7,820 bases of DNA from Planococcaceae bacterium UBA3370 (GCA_002360295.1 DEQI01000079.1:4127-11946), one strand, 5' to 3'. Positions 1 to 6,422 are shown, counted from the stretch's first letter. Notes: generated by a model from the sequence alone, not told the origin. A program made the numbers and translations.

Positions 1-470
1 AGCTCAAAGTGAGCCATTGAAGTATATGGGCGGTCATAAGGAAGTTCATCAATAATGGTGTAGCGGGGTCCGCATTGTGTACATGTTATAAAAGGATAAT
101 GATGGCGGAAATTGTCTGGGTTATTCATTTCTGCAAGACACTCATCACATACTCCTGCATCGATTGGAATCACAAGCTGAGATGTTCCTTCTCGTCTGCT
201 TTCAATAATAGAAAAATCTTCAAAGCCTTTAAAGTCTTCTTTTTGAATAACCATTTGATCAATTCGAGATAATCTGGGTGCTTTTTGTTCTATGCTTTGC
301 AAAAATCGTTCCACTTGCATAGGCTCACCCTCGACAAAAACTTCCACACCATCCATATTATTTTGAACTGTCCCATATAATTGGCACTCTTTTGCTAATT
401 GATAAATAAAAGGGCGAAATCCTACGCCTTGCACTCTTCCAACAATAGAAAGTTTTATTGTTTCAAACAT
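1..470 (-). CDS. hypF: HypF, carbamoyltransferase for hydrogenase CN ligand synthesis (5' part only)
   Basis: HypF converts carbamoyl phosphate and ATP to a carbamoyl group that it passes to HypE, which makes the cyanide ligands of the NiFe site in the cytoplasm. Only the first 156 codons are present; the gene leaves the window at base 1 (whole family about 750 residues). Residues 1-90 form an acylphosphatase domain with GRVQGVGFRPF at 11-21, including the conserved catalytic Arg19, and the NN pair at 37-38. Next comes the first zinc finger, CDEC (Cys108, Cys111) and CTQC (Cys130, Cys133), followed by GPRYTI. The ATG at 470-468 lies inside the end of hypB, a 16-base overlap in another frame, with GAGG about 10 bases upstream, so translation is probably coupled to hypB. 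Identification is firm; the YrdC-like and Kae1-like domains are outside the window. Confidence 0.96.
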   Translation of the reverse strand, partial: MFETIKLSIVGRVQGVGFRPFIYQLAKECQLYGTVQNNMDGVEVFVEGEPMQVERFLQSIEQKAPRLSRIDQMVIQKEDFKGFEDFSIIESRREGTSQLVIPIDAGVCDECLAEMNNPDNFRHHYPFITCTQCGPRYTIIDELPYDRPYTSMAHFE

Positions 471-1114
471 GCTTGATACGCCTCTTCAATCCAAGAAAAC
501 CAACTATCCATACCTTCTTGTGTTCTTGCAGATACCTGCAATAATTTTGATTCTGGGTTAATTCCTTTAAGATCTTCTACCGCCATTTCGACATCGAAAT
601 CTAAATATGGTAGCAAATCCACTTTATTTAACAGGACTAATTCCGTACGCATAAACATTTGTGGATATTTTGGAATTTTATCATTTCCTTCTGGCACACT
701 TAATACAGCGATTTTATGATGCTGACCAAGATCATAACCAGATGGACAAACTAAATTACCTACATTTTCGATAAACAAAATATCGATCTCATCTAAATCA
801 AATTCAGGTAATGTTGCTGCAATCATTCGTGCATCTAAATGACAACCACCATGCGTATTAATTTGAACGGCTTTTGCACCTTGTTGACGGATACGATCTG
901 CATCTTTTTCAGTTGCTAAATCTCCTTCAATAACCCCAATGCGATATTTGCTCGATAATGCTTTTACCGTTTCTTCTAATAGCGTTGTTTTTCCTGCTCC
1001 TGGTGAGCTCATCAAATTGATTACAAGCGTTTTCGTATTCATAAATAAATCGCGATTAAAGCCTGCAGCCATATTATTATTAGTTAATATATTTGTGTTT
1101 AGTTCTACTTTCAT
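455..1114 (-). CDS. hypB: HypB, GTPase for nickel insertion into hydrogenase
   Basis: HypB works with HypA to deliver Ni(II) to the large subunit precursor, driven by GTP hydrolysis. The 219-residue protein has a SIMIBI-class G domain: P-loop SSPGAGKTT at 36-44, ENVGNL at 116-121 and the guanine-specificity motif NKVD at 163-166. The dimer-interface metal site of the family is present as Cys91-His92 (GGCHLDA) and Cys123 (LVCPSG). The N-terminus is short and has neither the CxxCGC motif of the E. coli type nor a histidine-rich stretch, so high-affinity nickel storage by this protein is not expected. The ATG follows the hypA stop by 5 bases; its SD, AAGGAGAG at 1123-1130, lies within the last hypA codons. 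hypF starts inside its 3' end. UreG is the nearest alternative, but the hyp neighbours and the GGCHLDA motif settle it. Confidence 0.97.
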   Translation of the reverse strand: MKVELNTNILTNNNMAAGFNRDLFMNTKTLVINLMSSPGAGKTTLLEETVKALSSKYRIGVIEGDLATEKDADRIRQQGAKAVQINTHGGCHLDARMIAATLPEFDLDEIDILFIENVGNLVCPSGYDLGQHHKIAVLSVPEGNDKIPKYPQMFMRTELVLLNKVDLLPYLDFDVEMAVEDLKGINPESKLLQVSARTQEGMDSWFSWIEEAYQACLKQ

Positions 1115-1119
1115 GCTAT

Positions 1120-1470
1120 TTACTCTCCTTCATAAGATAAAACTTGAAATGTTTCACCTGAAATTAGTTTTCCTGATGGCATGTTACACGAGGGACAGAT
1201 AGATATTTTCAAATTAGGCTTGTATACTGTGTTGCAAAATATACACTCCGATAAAGCTTCTTCATAGTGAATATGAAGGCTCGCTCCTTCAGAAAACAAA
1301 TGATGATTTTGTTCCTTATATATTTCAAACGCCATTTTTAGCGCGTCTGGCATCGCATTGCTTAATTCACCGACTTTTAAATCGATCTTATTAAATTGTT
1401 GAATGCCCTTTTTTTCAGCATCTTCTATAATAATGTTTAAAATATCTCCCATAAGAGCCATTTCATGCAT
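1120..1470 (-). CDS. hypA: HypA, nickel metallochaperone of hydrogenase maturation
   Basis: HypA binds nickel at its extreme N-terminus and passes it, with HypB, to the hydrogenase large subunit. The protein is 116 residues, normal for the family. It begins MHEMAL, the canonical nickel site formed by the Met1 amine, His2 and Glu3. A structural zinc site follows in the second half: CIFC and, 13 residues on, CPSC. The start matters. A frame-consistent GTG at 1479 would add three residues and bury the nickel site, and it sits inside the SD sequence AGGTGA (1476-1481), which is 5 bases from the ATG at 1470. The ATG is therefore chosen. It is the first gene after the 140-base gap in the operon, and hypB follows 5 bases after its stop. 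HybF-type paralogues have the same layout, but no other hypA is visible. Confidence 0.97.
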   Translation of the reverse strand: MHEMALMGDILNIIIEDAEKKGIQQFNKIDLKVGELSNAMPDALKMAFEIYKEQNHHLFSEGASLHIHYEEALSECIFCNTVYKPNLKISICPSCNMPSGKLISGETFQVLSYEGE

Positions 1471-1475
1471 ATTCT

Positions 1476-1481
1476 TCACCT
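1476..1481 (-). promoter_or_regulatory. Ribosome binding site that fixes the hypA start
   Basis: AGGTGA is followed by a 5-base spacer and then ATG at 1470. The upstream GTG candidate at 1479-1477 is part of this SD sequence and so cannot be the start. Confidence 0.8.
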
Positions 1482-1544
1482 AATTTCAAAATGTTATCAT
1501 CAGTCCTACACGGTTTCATTCGTAGAATCTGTACATCTTAAGAC

Positions 1545-1579
1545 GTTGAAGACACGACTATTATTCAACAGTCATGTCT
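1545..1579 (-). other. Intercistronic stem-loop with a competing second pairing
   Basis: Read on the minus strand, GACATGACT (1578-1570) pairs with AGTCGTGTC (1559-1551). That is 9 bp with one T-G wobble, extended to 10 by 1579/1550, around a 10-base loop. The loop begins GTTGAA (1569-1564), which is complementary to TTCAAC (1550-1545) just after the stem. The two pairings have incompatible geometry and would be alternatives. No T-run follows, so this does not look like a full intrinsic terminator. An mRNA-stability or partial attenuation element is an inference. Confidence 0.5.
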
Positions 1580-1610
1580 CAAACTTCTTGTTATTTTTAA
1601 TTATTTAAAC

Positions 1611-2033
1611 CTATCTTCTTTTTTTCAAACCTACATAATAACCGTCTTCATGTCGTTTCAAAGGATGCTCTTGCAAGCAGCAATTCGCATCGCTGCTTGC
1701 AAAAGAAAATTCCTCTTCGCAATTCATACATTTACATGTGCAATCCATTTGAAAAACGTGTAACAAATGGTTGCAAGAAGGACAGGTTCCATTAAATACA
1801 CGAATTGTGTTATTGGCATGAACAAGTAAAAGACTTTGTCCGTCAATATACTTTTGTTCTATTGTTTCTTTCTCGCTCATTTGATTCGTCACATGCCACC
1901 ATTGCAACTGTGACAGCACATCTATAGAACGATCAATTTTGTCCATCTTATCTTCTATAATAGGTGCACAAGCGGATTGAACCGTTTCAACAAGACTATT
2001 TTTCAATTCTTTTAGAAAATCTAGTCGATTCAT
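1611..2033 (-). CDS. Small cysteine-rich protein with a Rieske-like layout, probable hydrogenase accessory
   Basis: This 140-residue soluble protein has no gene symbol I can assign with confidence. Residues 1-65 are charged and predicted helical. Residues 66-140 follow the order of a small Rieske domain: LLLV, TIRVFNGTCPSCNHLL (Cys84, Cys87), CKCMNCEEEFSF (Cys102, Cys105), then HPLKRHEDGYYVG at the end. A normal Rieske domain has CxH and CxxH. Here the first His position is Ser86 and the second is Cys105, leaving two CxxC pairs, so a zinc ribbon or an unusual Fe-S site is more likely than a standard [2Fe-2S] Rieske centre. Extra cysteines occur at 98, 100, 118 and 119. The ATG overlaps the protease stop as ATGA and the SD is weak (GGAAGAA about 12 bases away), so translation is likely coupled. 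Position between the protease and hypA suggests a role in maturation or electron transfer. A rubredoxin-like HoxR/HupI role is an alternative. Confidence 0.85.
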   Translation of the reverse strand: MNRLDFLKELKNSLVETVQSACAPIIEDKMDKIDRSIDVLSQLQWWHVTNQMSEKETIEQKYIDGQSLLLVHANNTIRVFNGTCPSCNHLLHVFQMDCTCKCMNCEEEFSFASSDANCCLQEHPLKRHEDGYYVGLKKRR

Positions 2034-2518
2034 GCCATTTCATTCTTCCATGTATTCACTTGTTGCTGGACTAATTGAACAAGCTCTGGTAGTTTCGCTT
2101 CATTTGTTGCTGAAAGCCCAATGCCAAGCTCCAAAGAAGTAGGTTGCATACCAATCATGACAATATTCTTCGGATATTTTTCTCGTAACTTCGAAGCCAA
2201 CAGCACTTCCTGAAATCCAAGCTGATGGATAGACATTTTAACACCATAATAAGCCGGAATATCGTTACCACGTAATTCAATGATGGATCCGCCCTCTTTC
2301 CCAGCGTTAATGGCATCAATAATAATTAAATAGTCTGTATCCTCAACTGGCCCTAAAAGACTCATGCCATCTGTTGAACCATCCACTATTTCTACTTGTT
2401 CATCCATACCATATAGCTCTTCTAAAGGAGACAGTGCATGAACACCTAATCCTTCATCGGTATATAATGTATTCCCAATGCCCAATATAGTTATCTGATT
2501 ACGATTTTTTTTCGTCAT
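2030..2518 (-). CDS. hyaD: [NiFe] hydrogenase maturation endopeptidase (HyaD/HybD, peptidase M52)
   Basis: This nickel-dependent-recognition protease removes the C-terminal tail of the large subunit once nickel is in place. The 162-residue protein carries the family motifs in order: GIGNTLYTDEGLGVH near the N-terminus, DGSTDG, LIIIDAI, SIHQLGFQEVL and GMQPTSLELGIGLS. The three nickel ligands known from HybD correspond to Glu22, Asp68 and His98. Length is typical. The start is the ATG at 2518, preceded at 6 bases by GGAG (2525-2528). An upstream in-frame TTG at 2530 lies within that SD and is rejected. The gene overlaps the end of the cytochrome b gene by 20 bases, and its TGA overlaps the ATG of the next gene. 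Its substrate is very likely the large subunit two genes upstream, which has a matching 15-residue tail. The symbol is by family; hupD and hoxM are equivalents. Confidence 0.95.
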   Translation of the reverse strand: MTKKNRNQITILGIGNTLYTDEGLGVHALSPLEELYGMDEQVEIVDGSTDGMSLLGPVEDTDYLIIIDAINAGKEGGSIIELRGNDIPAYYGVKMSIHQLGFQEVLLASKLREKYPKNIVMIGMQPTSLELGIGLSATNEAKLPELVQLVQQQVNTWKNEMA

Positions 2519-3290
2519 TGTCTTCTCCAAGTACTTGTTCCTCTACTTTTTTTCCAAGTGTGTGCTTAGATTCTGTTTTATATCCTGTAAAGATGGAACT
2601 CATTGTGCCGTTTTTCTCTAAATAGTCTTCACGAATAGATAAATAAACATGAGCAACTGTAAAGAGCATGAATACCCAAGCAACTAAATGGTGCCATGAA
2701 CGGATTTCAAAACTATCACCAAAGAATGTTACCCATCCAAACATTTTCCCCCAGAATGATTCTGGTTGAGGTTCAATATATAAGTAGAAGCCTGTAAAAA
2801 TCATGATAATTGAGCCCCCACCGATGACAATCCAATAGCTTAACTGCGCTAATGGATTATGACCAACAAAGTGTGGCTTCTTATGTTTCATGAATAAATA
2901 AAATTTCACTGCTTCCCATGTGTCTTTCCAGAAAATTTTACGTAAAATATTGGATGTAGCGTATTTATTACCCACAAATGCCCAATAGAATCTGACAAGT
3001 AAGTTCACTGTAAATAGGAAGGCTGCAAAGAAGTGGATATATCGTACCCACCCCATAATGAAACTAGATGCTTCTTCTTGCAAGATGGAGGCGAAAAATG
3101 GATTACCAATATAAAAACCTGTAAGCATAAGCGCTACTATCGCCCCAGCATTAATCCAATGGAATATTCTTACTGGCAATTCCCACACATAAATTTTCAC
3201 AAGGTCGTCTGATACTTTTTTTACCTTTGGAGGTCGGTTATTTTTATAGCATGTTTCACTACTTTCGCCTGAATGATGTAAATTTGCCAA
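2499..3290 (-). CDS. hyaC: Ni/Fe-hydrogenase b-type cytochrome subunit (HyaC/HupC family)
   Basis: This integral membrane diheme cytochrome b takes electrons from the distal Fe-S cluster of the small subunit and reduces menaquinone. The 263-residue protein has about four membrane segments, roughly residues 40-62, 82-105, 150-172 and 200-220. Likely heme ligands are His44 (ELPVRIFHWIN), His86 (YIHFFAAFLF), His200 or His201 (SWHHLVAW) and His214 (VAHVYLSIREDY). The 42-residue spacing of the first pair and 14 of the last pair (200 to 214) match the pattern known in HydC. An N-terminal stretch of about 30 residues precedes the conserved part and includes a lone Cys14; the acidic tail (GEDNDEKKS) is cytoplasmic-like. 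The start is TTG at 3290, chosen because AGGAG lies 6 bases upstream and the next in-frame Met is inside the first membrane helix. It starts 12 bases after the large-subunit stop. Confidence 0.95.
   Translation of the reverse strand: MANLHHSGESSETCYKNNRPPKVKKVSDDLVKIYVWELPVRIFHWINAGAIVALMLTGFYIGNPFFASILQEEASSFIMGWVRYIHFFAAFLFTVNLLVRFYWAFVGNKYATSNILRKIFWKDTWEAVKFYLFMKHKKPHFVGHNPLAQLSYWIVIGGGSIIMIFTGFYLYIEPQPESFWGKMFGWVTFFGDSFEIRSWHHLVAWVFMLFTVAHVYLSIREDYLEKNGTMSSIFTGYKTESKHTLGKKVEEQVLGEDNDEKKS
2525..2528 (-). promoter_or_regulatory. Ribosome binding site that fixes the endopeptidase start
   Basis: The core GGAG lies in the run TTGGAGAAG, 6 bases before the ATG at 2518. This favours the ATG over the overlapping TTG at 2530-2528. 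Confidence 0.7.
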
Positions 3291-3296
3291 TATCCT

Positions 3297-3301
3297 CTCC
3301 T
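3297..3301 (-). promoter_or_regulatory. Ribosome binding site supporting a TTG start for cytochrome b
   Basis: AGGAG, within GAGGAGAGG, is followed by 6 bases (AGGATA) and then TTG at 3290-3288. No ATG or GTG start fits before the first membrane helix. Confidence 0.75.
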
Positions 3302-3302
3302 C

Positions 3303-5024
3303 CTATCCGATTCGAATTTCTGTTTGAGTATCAGTTTCCAAGTCTGTTAAATGAACTGCACAAGCTAAGCATGGGTCAAAAGAATGGATAATACGAATAA
3401 TTTCTAGCGGTTGTGTTTTATCAGCCACTGGCGTACCTTTCAACGACGCTTCATATGCACCTATATTGCCATTTTTATCTCTTGGTGTTGCATTCCAAGT
3501 ACTTGGAACAACTGCTTGGTAATCTTTTGTTTTACCATCCTCAATTACAATCCAATGTCCTAAAGCACCGCGTGGGGCTTCAAGCCAGCCAACACCTTTT
3601 GCACTTTTTTCCCATGTTTCAGGTTCCCATTTTGCTGAATTGAATGTAATTTGGTCACCATTTTTGATATTTTCCAATAGTTGATCCATATCTTCGCGCA
3701 ACCACTTAACTACTAATACACTTTCCAATCCTCTTGCAATTGTTCTTCCTAAAGCCGATTGTAAAGCTGTTAAAGGAATATTTAACTTTGCAAGCGTGTC
3801 ATCTACAAGTGTTTTAATTTCTTTATTTCCAGCTGCATAACCAATCATAATGCGTGCAAGCGGGCCAGTTTCTACAGGTTGTCCCTTATATCGTGGCGCT
3901 TTAATCCAGCTATAGGCTTCATCTGTATTTAAATTTTTATATGGCGCTTCTGGTCCTGAGTATTTTAAGTTCGTTTCCCCTTCAAATGGGTGTAAACCAC
4001 CATCTTCTGTTTTCGTTTCATATTCATACCAAGAATGATCAACGAACTCTTTAATTTGTGAAGTATCTTTCAAGTCAATATCATGAATTTTTGATAAATC
4101 ACCATTTAAGATGACACCTCGTGGCATACGATAGCTTGAAATATCGTAATGATCTTTTGGAGCAAAATCACCATAGCTCATATAGTTGTTAATGCCGCCA
4201 CCATATGTCCAATCTTTATAGTAAGAACCGATAGCCATTAAGTCAGGGATATATACTTGATTCACAAATGTCATTGCTTCATCAATTAATTGTGAAATAT
4301 GTGATAATCTTTCTGCATGGATACCATTATCACTATTGATATCTAATGGTGTCGCCATCCCCCCTACTACATAATGAGGATGTGGATTTTTTCCACCAAG
4401 GATCGTTTGAATTTTTACGATTTCTTTTTGCCAATCTAACGCTTCTAAATAATGGGCTACTGCTAATAAATTGACTTCTGCTGGCAGTTTATAAGCTTCA
4501 TGCCCCCAATAACCATTAGCAAAAATACCAAGTTGACCACTATCTACTAGTTTTTTTACTTTGTCTTGTATTTCTTTAAAGTATCCTGGAGAAGACTTTG
4601 GCCAATCAGAAATAGATTGTGCAATTTTAGAAGTCTCATTTGGATCAGCATCTAATGCACTGATTACGTCTACCCAATCTAGTGCATGTAAATGATAGAA
4701 ATGTACAACATGGTCATGTAAGAATACAGCTGCATTCATAATGTTACGAATTAAGTGTGCATTTTCAGGGATTTTAATGTCCAATGCATCCTCAACTGAA
4801 CGAATAGATGCTAATGCATGCGTAGACGTACATACACCACAAATTCGTTGTACAAACGCCCATACATCACGTGGGTCTCGATCTTTAACAATAACTTCAA
4901 TTCCTCTTACAGATGTCCCAGAACTAAAAGAATCTTTAATAATACCTTTGTCATCAATATCGGCTTCAAGGCGTAAGTGGCCTTCAATTCGTGTAACCGG
5001 ATCTACTACAATACGCTCTACCAT
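3303..5024 (-). CDS. hyaB: [NiFe] uptake hydrogenase large (catalytic) subunit
   Basis: This subunit holds the NiFe(CN)2CO active site that splits H2. The 573-residue precursor has the N-terminal VDPVTRIEGHLR motif (8-18), the L1 motif RICGVCTSTH with nickel ligands Cys62 and Cys65, GSYYKDWTYGGG in the middle, and the C-terminal L2 motif DPCLACAVH with Cys552 and Cys555. These four cysteines coordinate nickel, two of them bridging to iron. The last 15 residues after His558 (LTDLETDTQTEIRIG) are the tail expected to be cut by the endopeptidase. There is no signal peptide, so it must be exported by riding with the Tat-targeted small subunit. The ATG shares a base with the small-subunit stop (TAATG), and AGGTGA lies 7 bases upstream. 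The motifs place it in group 1, respiratory membrane-bound uptake enzymes. The subgroup (1d-like versus other) cannot be fixed by eye. Confidence 0.98.
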   Translation of the reverse strand: MVERIVVDPVTRIEGHLRLEADIDDKGIIKDSFSSGTSVRGIEVIVKDRDPRDVWAFVQRICGVCTSTHALASIRSVEDALDIKIPENAHLIRNIMNAAVFLHDHVVHFYHLHALDWVDVISALDADPNETSKIAQSISDWPKSSPGYFKEIQDKVKKLVDSGQLGIFANGYWGHEAYKLPAEVNLLAVAHYLEALDWQKEIVKIQTILGGKNPHPHYVVGGMATPLDINSDNGIHAERLSHISQLIDEAMTFVNQVYIPDLMAIGSYYKDWTYGGGINNYMSYGDFAPKDHYDISSYRMPRGVILNGDLSKIHDIDLKDTSQIKEFVDHSWYEYETKTEDGGLHPFEGETNLKYSGPEAPYKNLNTDEAYSWIKAPRYKGQPVETGPLARIMIGYAAGNKEIKTLVDDTLAKLNIPLTALQSALGRTIARGLESVLVVKWLREDMDQLLENIKNGDQITFNSAKWEPETWEKSAKGVGWLEAPRGALGHWIVIEDGKTKDYQAVVPSTWNATPRDKNGNIGAYEASLKGTPVADKTQPLEIIRIIHSFDPCLACAVHLTDLETDTQTEIRIG

Positions 5025-6100
5025 TAGTTTTCACCTCGTTTTTTTTCGTCAAGTTTATTTTTCACTACAGTCGCAACACCGTGAGCAGCAACACCAGCTG
5101 CTGTAACACCTAATGCTACTGCACCAATCTTATCTGGATTAATTGTAGTTTGTGTACCAGGTACTTTTGCAGTTCTCGTAAAGAATGGACCGTTATCCCA
5201 GAAGTTACTTTCAGAGCAACCTAAGCAAGGGTTACCAGCTTGAATTGGATAACTTGTGCCGCCATTCCAACGCATTTCTGCACAGGAGTTATATGTAGTA
5301 GGTCCTTTACATCCAACTTTGTATAAGCAATATCCTTGTTTTGCCCCTTCATCATCAAACGACTCAACAAATAGACCTGCATCGAAATATGCACGTCTAT
5401 TACATTTATCATGAATACGATGACGATAGAATGCTTTTGGTCTTCCAGCAGCATCTAATTCTGGAATTTCGTCGAATGTAACAATATGTGCAATTACACC
5501 TGTCATTACTTCTGCAATTGGTGGACAACCAGGTACTAAAATTACTGGTGTGTTACCTGTATATTTTGTAATTGGTTTTGCCTTTGTTGGGTTTGGATAT
5601 GCTGCAGGAATTCCTCCCCATGATGAACAGCTACCATATGAAATGATTGCTTTTGCATTTTGGGCCGCATGTTTAAAGGTATCGATTACACTCTTACCAC
5701 CTACCATACAATAAGCGCCATCTCCAGGTAAGCTACCTTCTACAGCTAAAATATACTCACCCTTATAGTTTTCAATAATGGATTCTAAATGGTCTTCAAT
5801 TTGCGTTCCTGAAGCAGCTGATAATACTTCTGTATACTCCAGCGAAATCATGTCAAATAAAACGCTTTCAGTCTTTGGATGTGTGGAACGAATAAAAGAT
5901 TCCGAGCATCCTGTACAATCTTGTAGTTGCAACCATAATACTGGTACTCTTTGTTTCGTTTCCATTGCTGCAACTACCTGATCAGTCTGACTGTATTCAA
6001 GACCCATTGTCGCTGTTAGCATAGCGCACATTTTTAAAAAGTCTCGTCTTGTAATACCTTGGTCTAAGGCAGATTCAAAGATGGTCTTTCTTTTCTTCAT
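5024..6100 (-). CDS. hyaA: [NiFe] uptake hydrogenase small (Fe-S) subunit with Tat signal
   Basis: This electron-transfer subunit carries three Fe-S clusters. The 358-residue precursor starts with a twin-arginine signal, TRRDFLK at 17-23, then a hydrophobic stretch to about 34. The proximal cluster ligands are Cys62 and Cys65 (QDCTGC), Cys158 (GSCSSWGG) and Cys192 (PGCPP). The distal 4Fe-4S uses His230, Cys233, Cys258 and Cys264. The medial cluster uses Cys273, Cys292 and Cys295 with Pro285, the 3Fe-4S pattern. Positions that carry two extra cysteines in oxygen-tolerant enzymes are Gly64 and Gly163, so the proximal cluster is a standard 4Fe-4S. A C-terminal helix (about 325-346, containing His340) anchors it next to cytochrome b. 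The ATG at 6100 has AGGGGG about 9 bases upstream. An in-frame TTG at 6172 is rejected because it lies in the -35 box and would displace the signal. Confidence 0.97.
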   Translation of the reverse strand: MKKRKTIFESALDQGITRRDFLKMCAMLTATMGLEYSQTDQVVAAMETKQRVPVLWLQLQDCTGCSESFIRSTHPKTESVLFDMISLEYTEVLSAASGTQIEDHLESIIENYKGEYILAVEGSLPGDGAYCMVGGKSVIDTFKHAAQNAKAIISYGSCSSWGGIPAAYPNPTKAKPITKYTGNTPVILVPGCPPIAEVMTGVIAHIVTFDEIPELDAAGRPKAFYRHRIHDKCNRRAYFDAGLFVESFDDEGAKQGYCLYKVGCKGPTTYNSCAEMRWNGGTSYPIQAGNPCLGCSESNFWDNGPFFTRTAKVPGTQTTINPDKIGAVALGVTAAGVAAHGVATVVKNKLDEKKRGEN

Positions 6101-6144
6101 TTTCCGAAGCCCCCTATCAAAAAAATAGTAATTACAATTATTAT

Positions 6145-6172
6145 ATAATAGTAATATTTTAGAAAGTGTCAA
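6145..6172 (-). promoter_or_regulatory. Sigma-A-type promoter of the hydrogenase operon
   Basis: On the minus strand a perfect TTGACA (-35, 6172-6167) is followed by a 16-base spacer and TATTAT (-10, 6150-6145, one mismatch to TATAAT). Transcription would start near 6138, giving a leader of about 38 bases before the small-subunit ATG. It is the only strong promoter-like sequence seen ahead of the eight minus-strand genes. Confidence 0.75.
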
Positions 6173-6280
6173 TGCTTTTTAAAAAAATATGAATTAAACT
6201 ATTTTAAAATAAAACATTACATTAATAACGATATTTCATCTAAAATTTAATAAATTGACACAATTAAAAACACATAGTTT

Positions 6281-6289
6281 TGTTATAAT
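6281..6289 (+). promoter_or_regulatory. Extended -10 promoter candidate for tatCA
   Basis: TGTTATAAT is a perfect TATAAT preceded by the TGn extension, which can work with a poor -35. A perfect TTGACA lies at 6255-6260, but its 23-base spacer is too long for a normal pairing. If this is used, transcription starts near 6296 and the tatC leader is about 170 bases. Confidence 0.5.
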
Positions 6290-6299
6290 TTACTCGATT

Positions 6300-6323
6300 T
6301 AATATATTTGTTCGAATATATTA
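6300..6323. promoter_or_regulatory. Perfect 9-bp inverted repeat just downstream of the tatC -10 site
   Basis: TAATATATT (6300-6308) and AATATATTA (6315-6323) are exact reverse complements separated by TGTTCG. The repeat begins about 4 bases after the expected start point, a typical repressor operator position. AT-richness raises the chance of coincidence. The binding protein is unknown. Confidence 0.4.
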
Positions 6324-6366
6324 TTATCGCCATCTAGACAAATATAACGTTTTTATGATACATAGA

Positions 6367-6394
6367 ATAAAAGTGAGATCTGTATAAAAGTGAG
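6367..6394 (+). repeat. Tandem 11-bp direct repeat in the tatC leader
   Basis: ATAAAAGTGAG occurs at 6367-6377 and again, exactly, at 6384-6394, a 17-bp period. The GTGAG cores are the most GC-containing part of this leader. Function is not known; a protein site or a local duplication are both possible. Confidence 0.6.
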
Positions 6395-6422
6395 TTGGAG
6401 TACAACTAATAGGTGAATCAAG

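Larger units (their letters stand above)
1471..1610 (-). other. Intercistronic gap of 140 bases within the operon
   Basis: This is the only sizeable gap in an otherwise overlapping or abutting gene string. It separates the structural and protease genes from hypA-hypB-hypF. It contains the hairpin and alternative pairing described at 1545-1579. I found no convincing -35/-10 pair for hypA on the minus strand and no short ORF with an SD. Confidence 0.6.

Noticed and set aside
939..1202. Plus-strand reading frame opposite hypB and hypA
   Set aside because: Shadow of well-supported minus-strand genes, with no SD or recognisable domain.
1471..1545. Internal promoter for hypA-hypB-hypF in the 140-base gap
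   Set aside because: The best candidates match TTGACA and TATAAT poorly and have wrong spacing; nothing above background.
4741..5106. Plus-strand 121-codon frame opposite the large and small subunit genes
   Set aside because: Low-complexity Ser/Arg/Gln-rich translation lying across two certain genes on the other strand.
6101..6172. Upstream in-frame TTG (6172) as the small-subunit start, adding 24 residues
   Set aside because: It coincides with the TTGACA -35 box, has no SD and would put extra residues before a standard Tat signal peptide.
6255..6289. Classical promoter TTGACA (6255) plus TATAAT (6284) for tatC
   Set aside because: The spacer is 23 bases, too long for sigma-A. The -10 is kept as an extended -10 candidate only.
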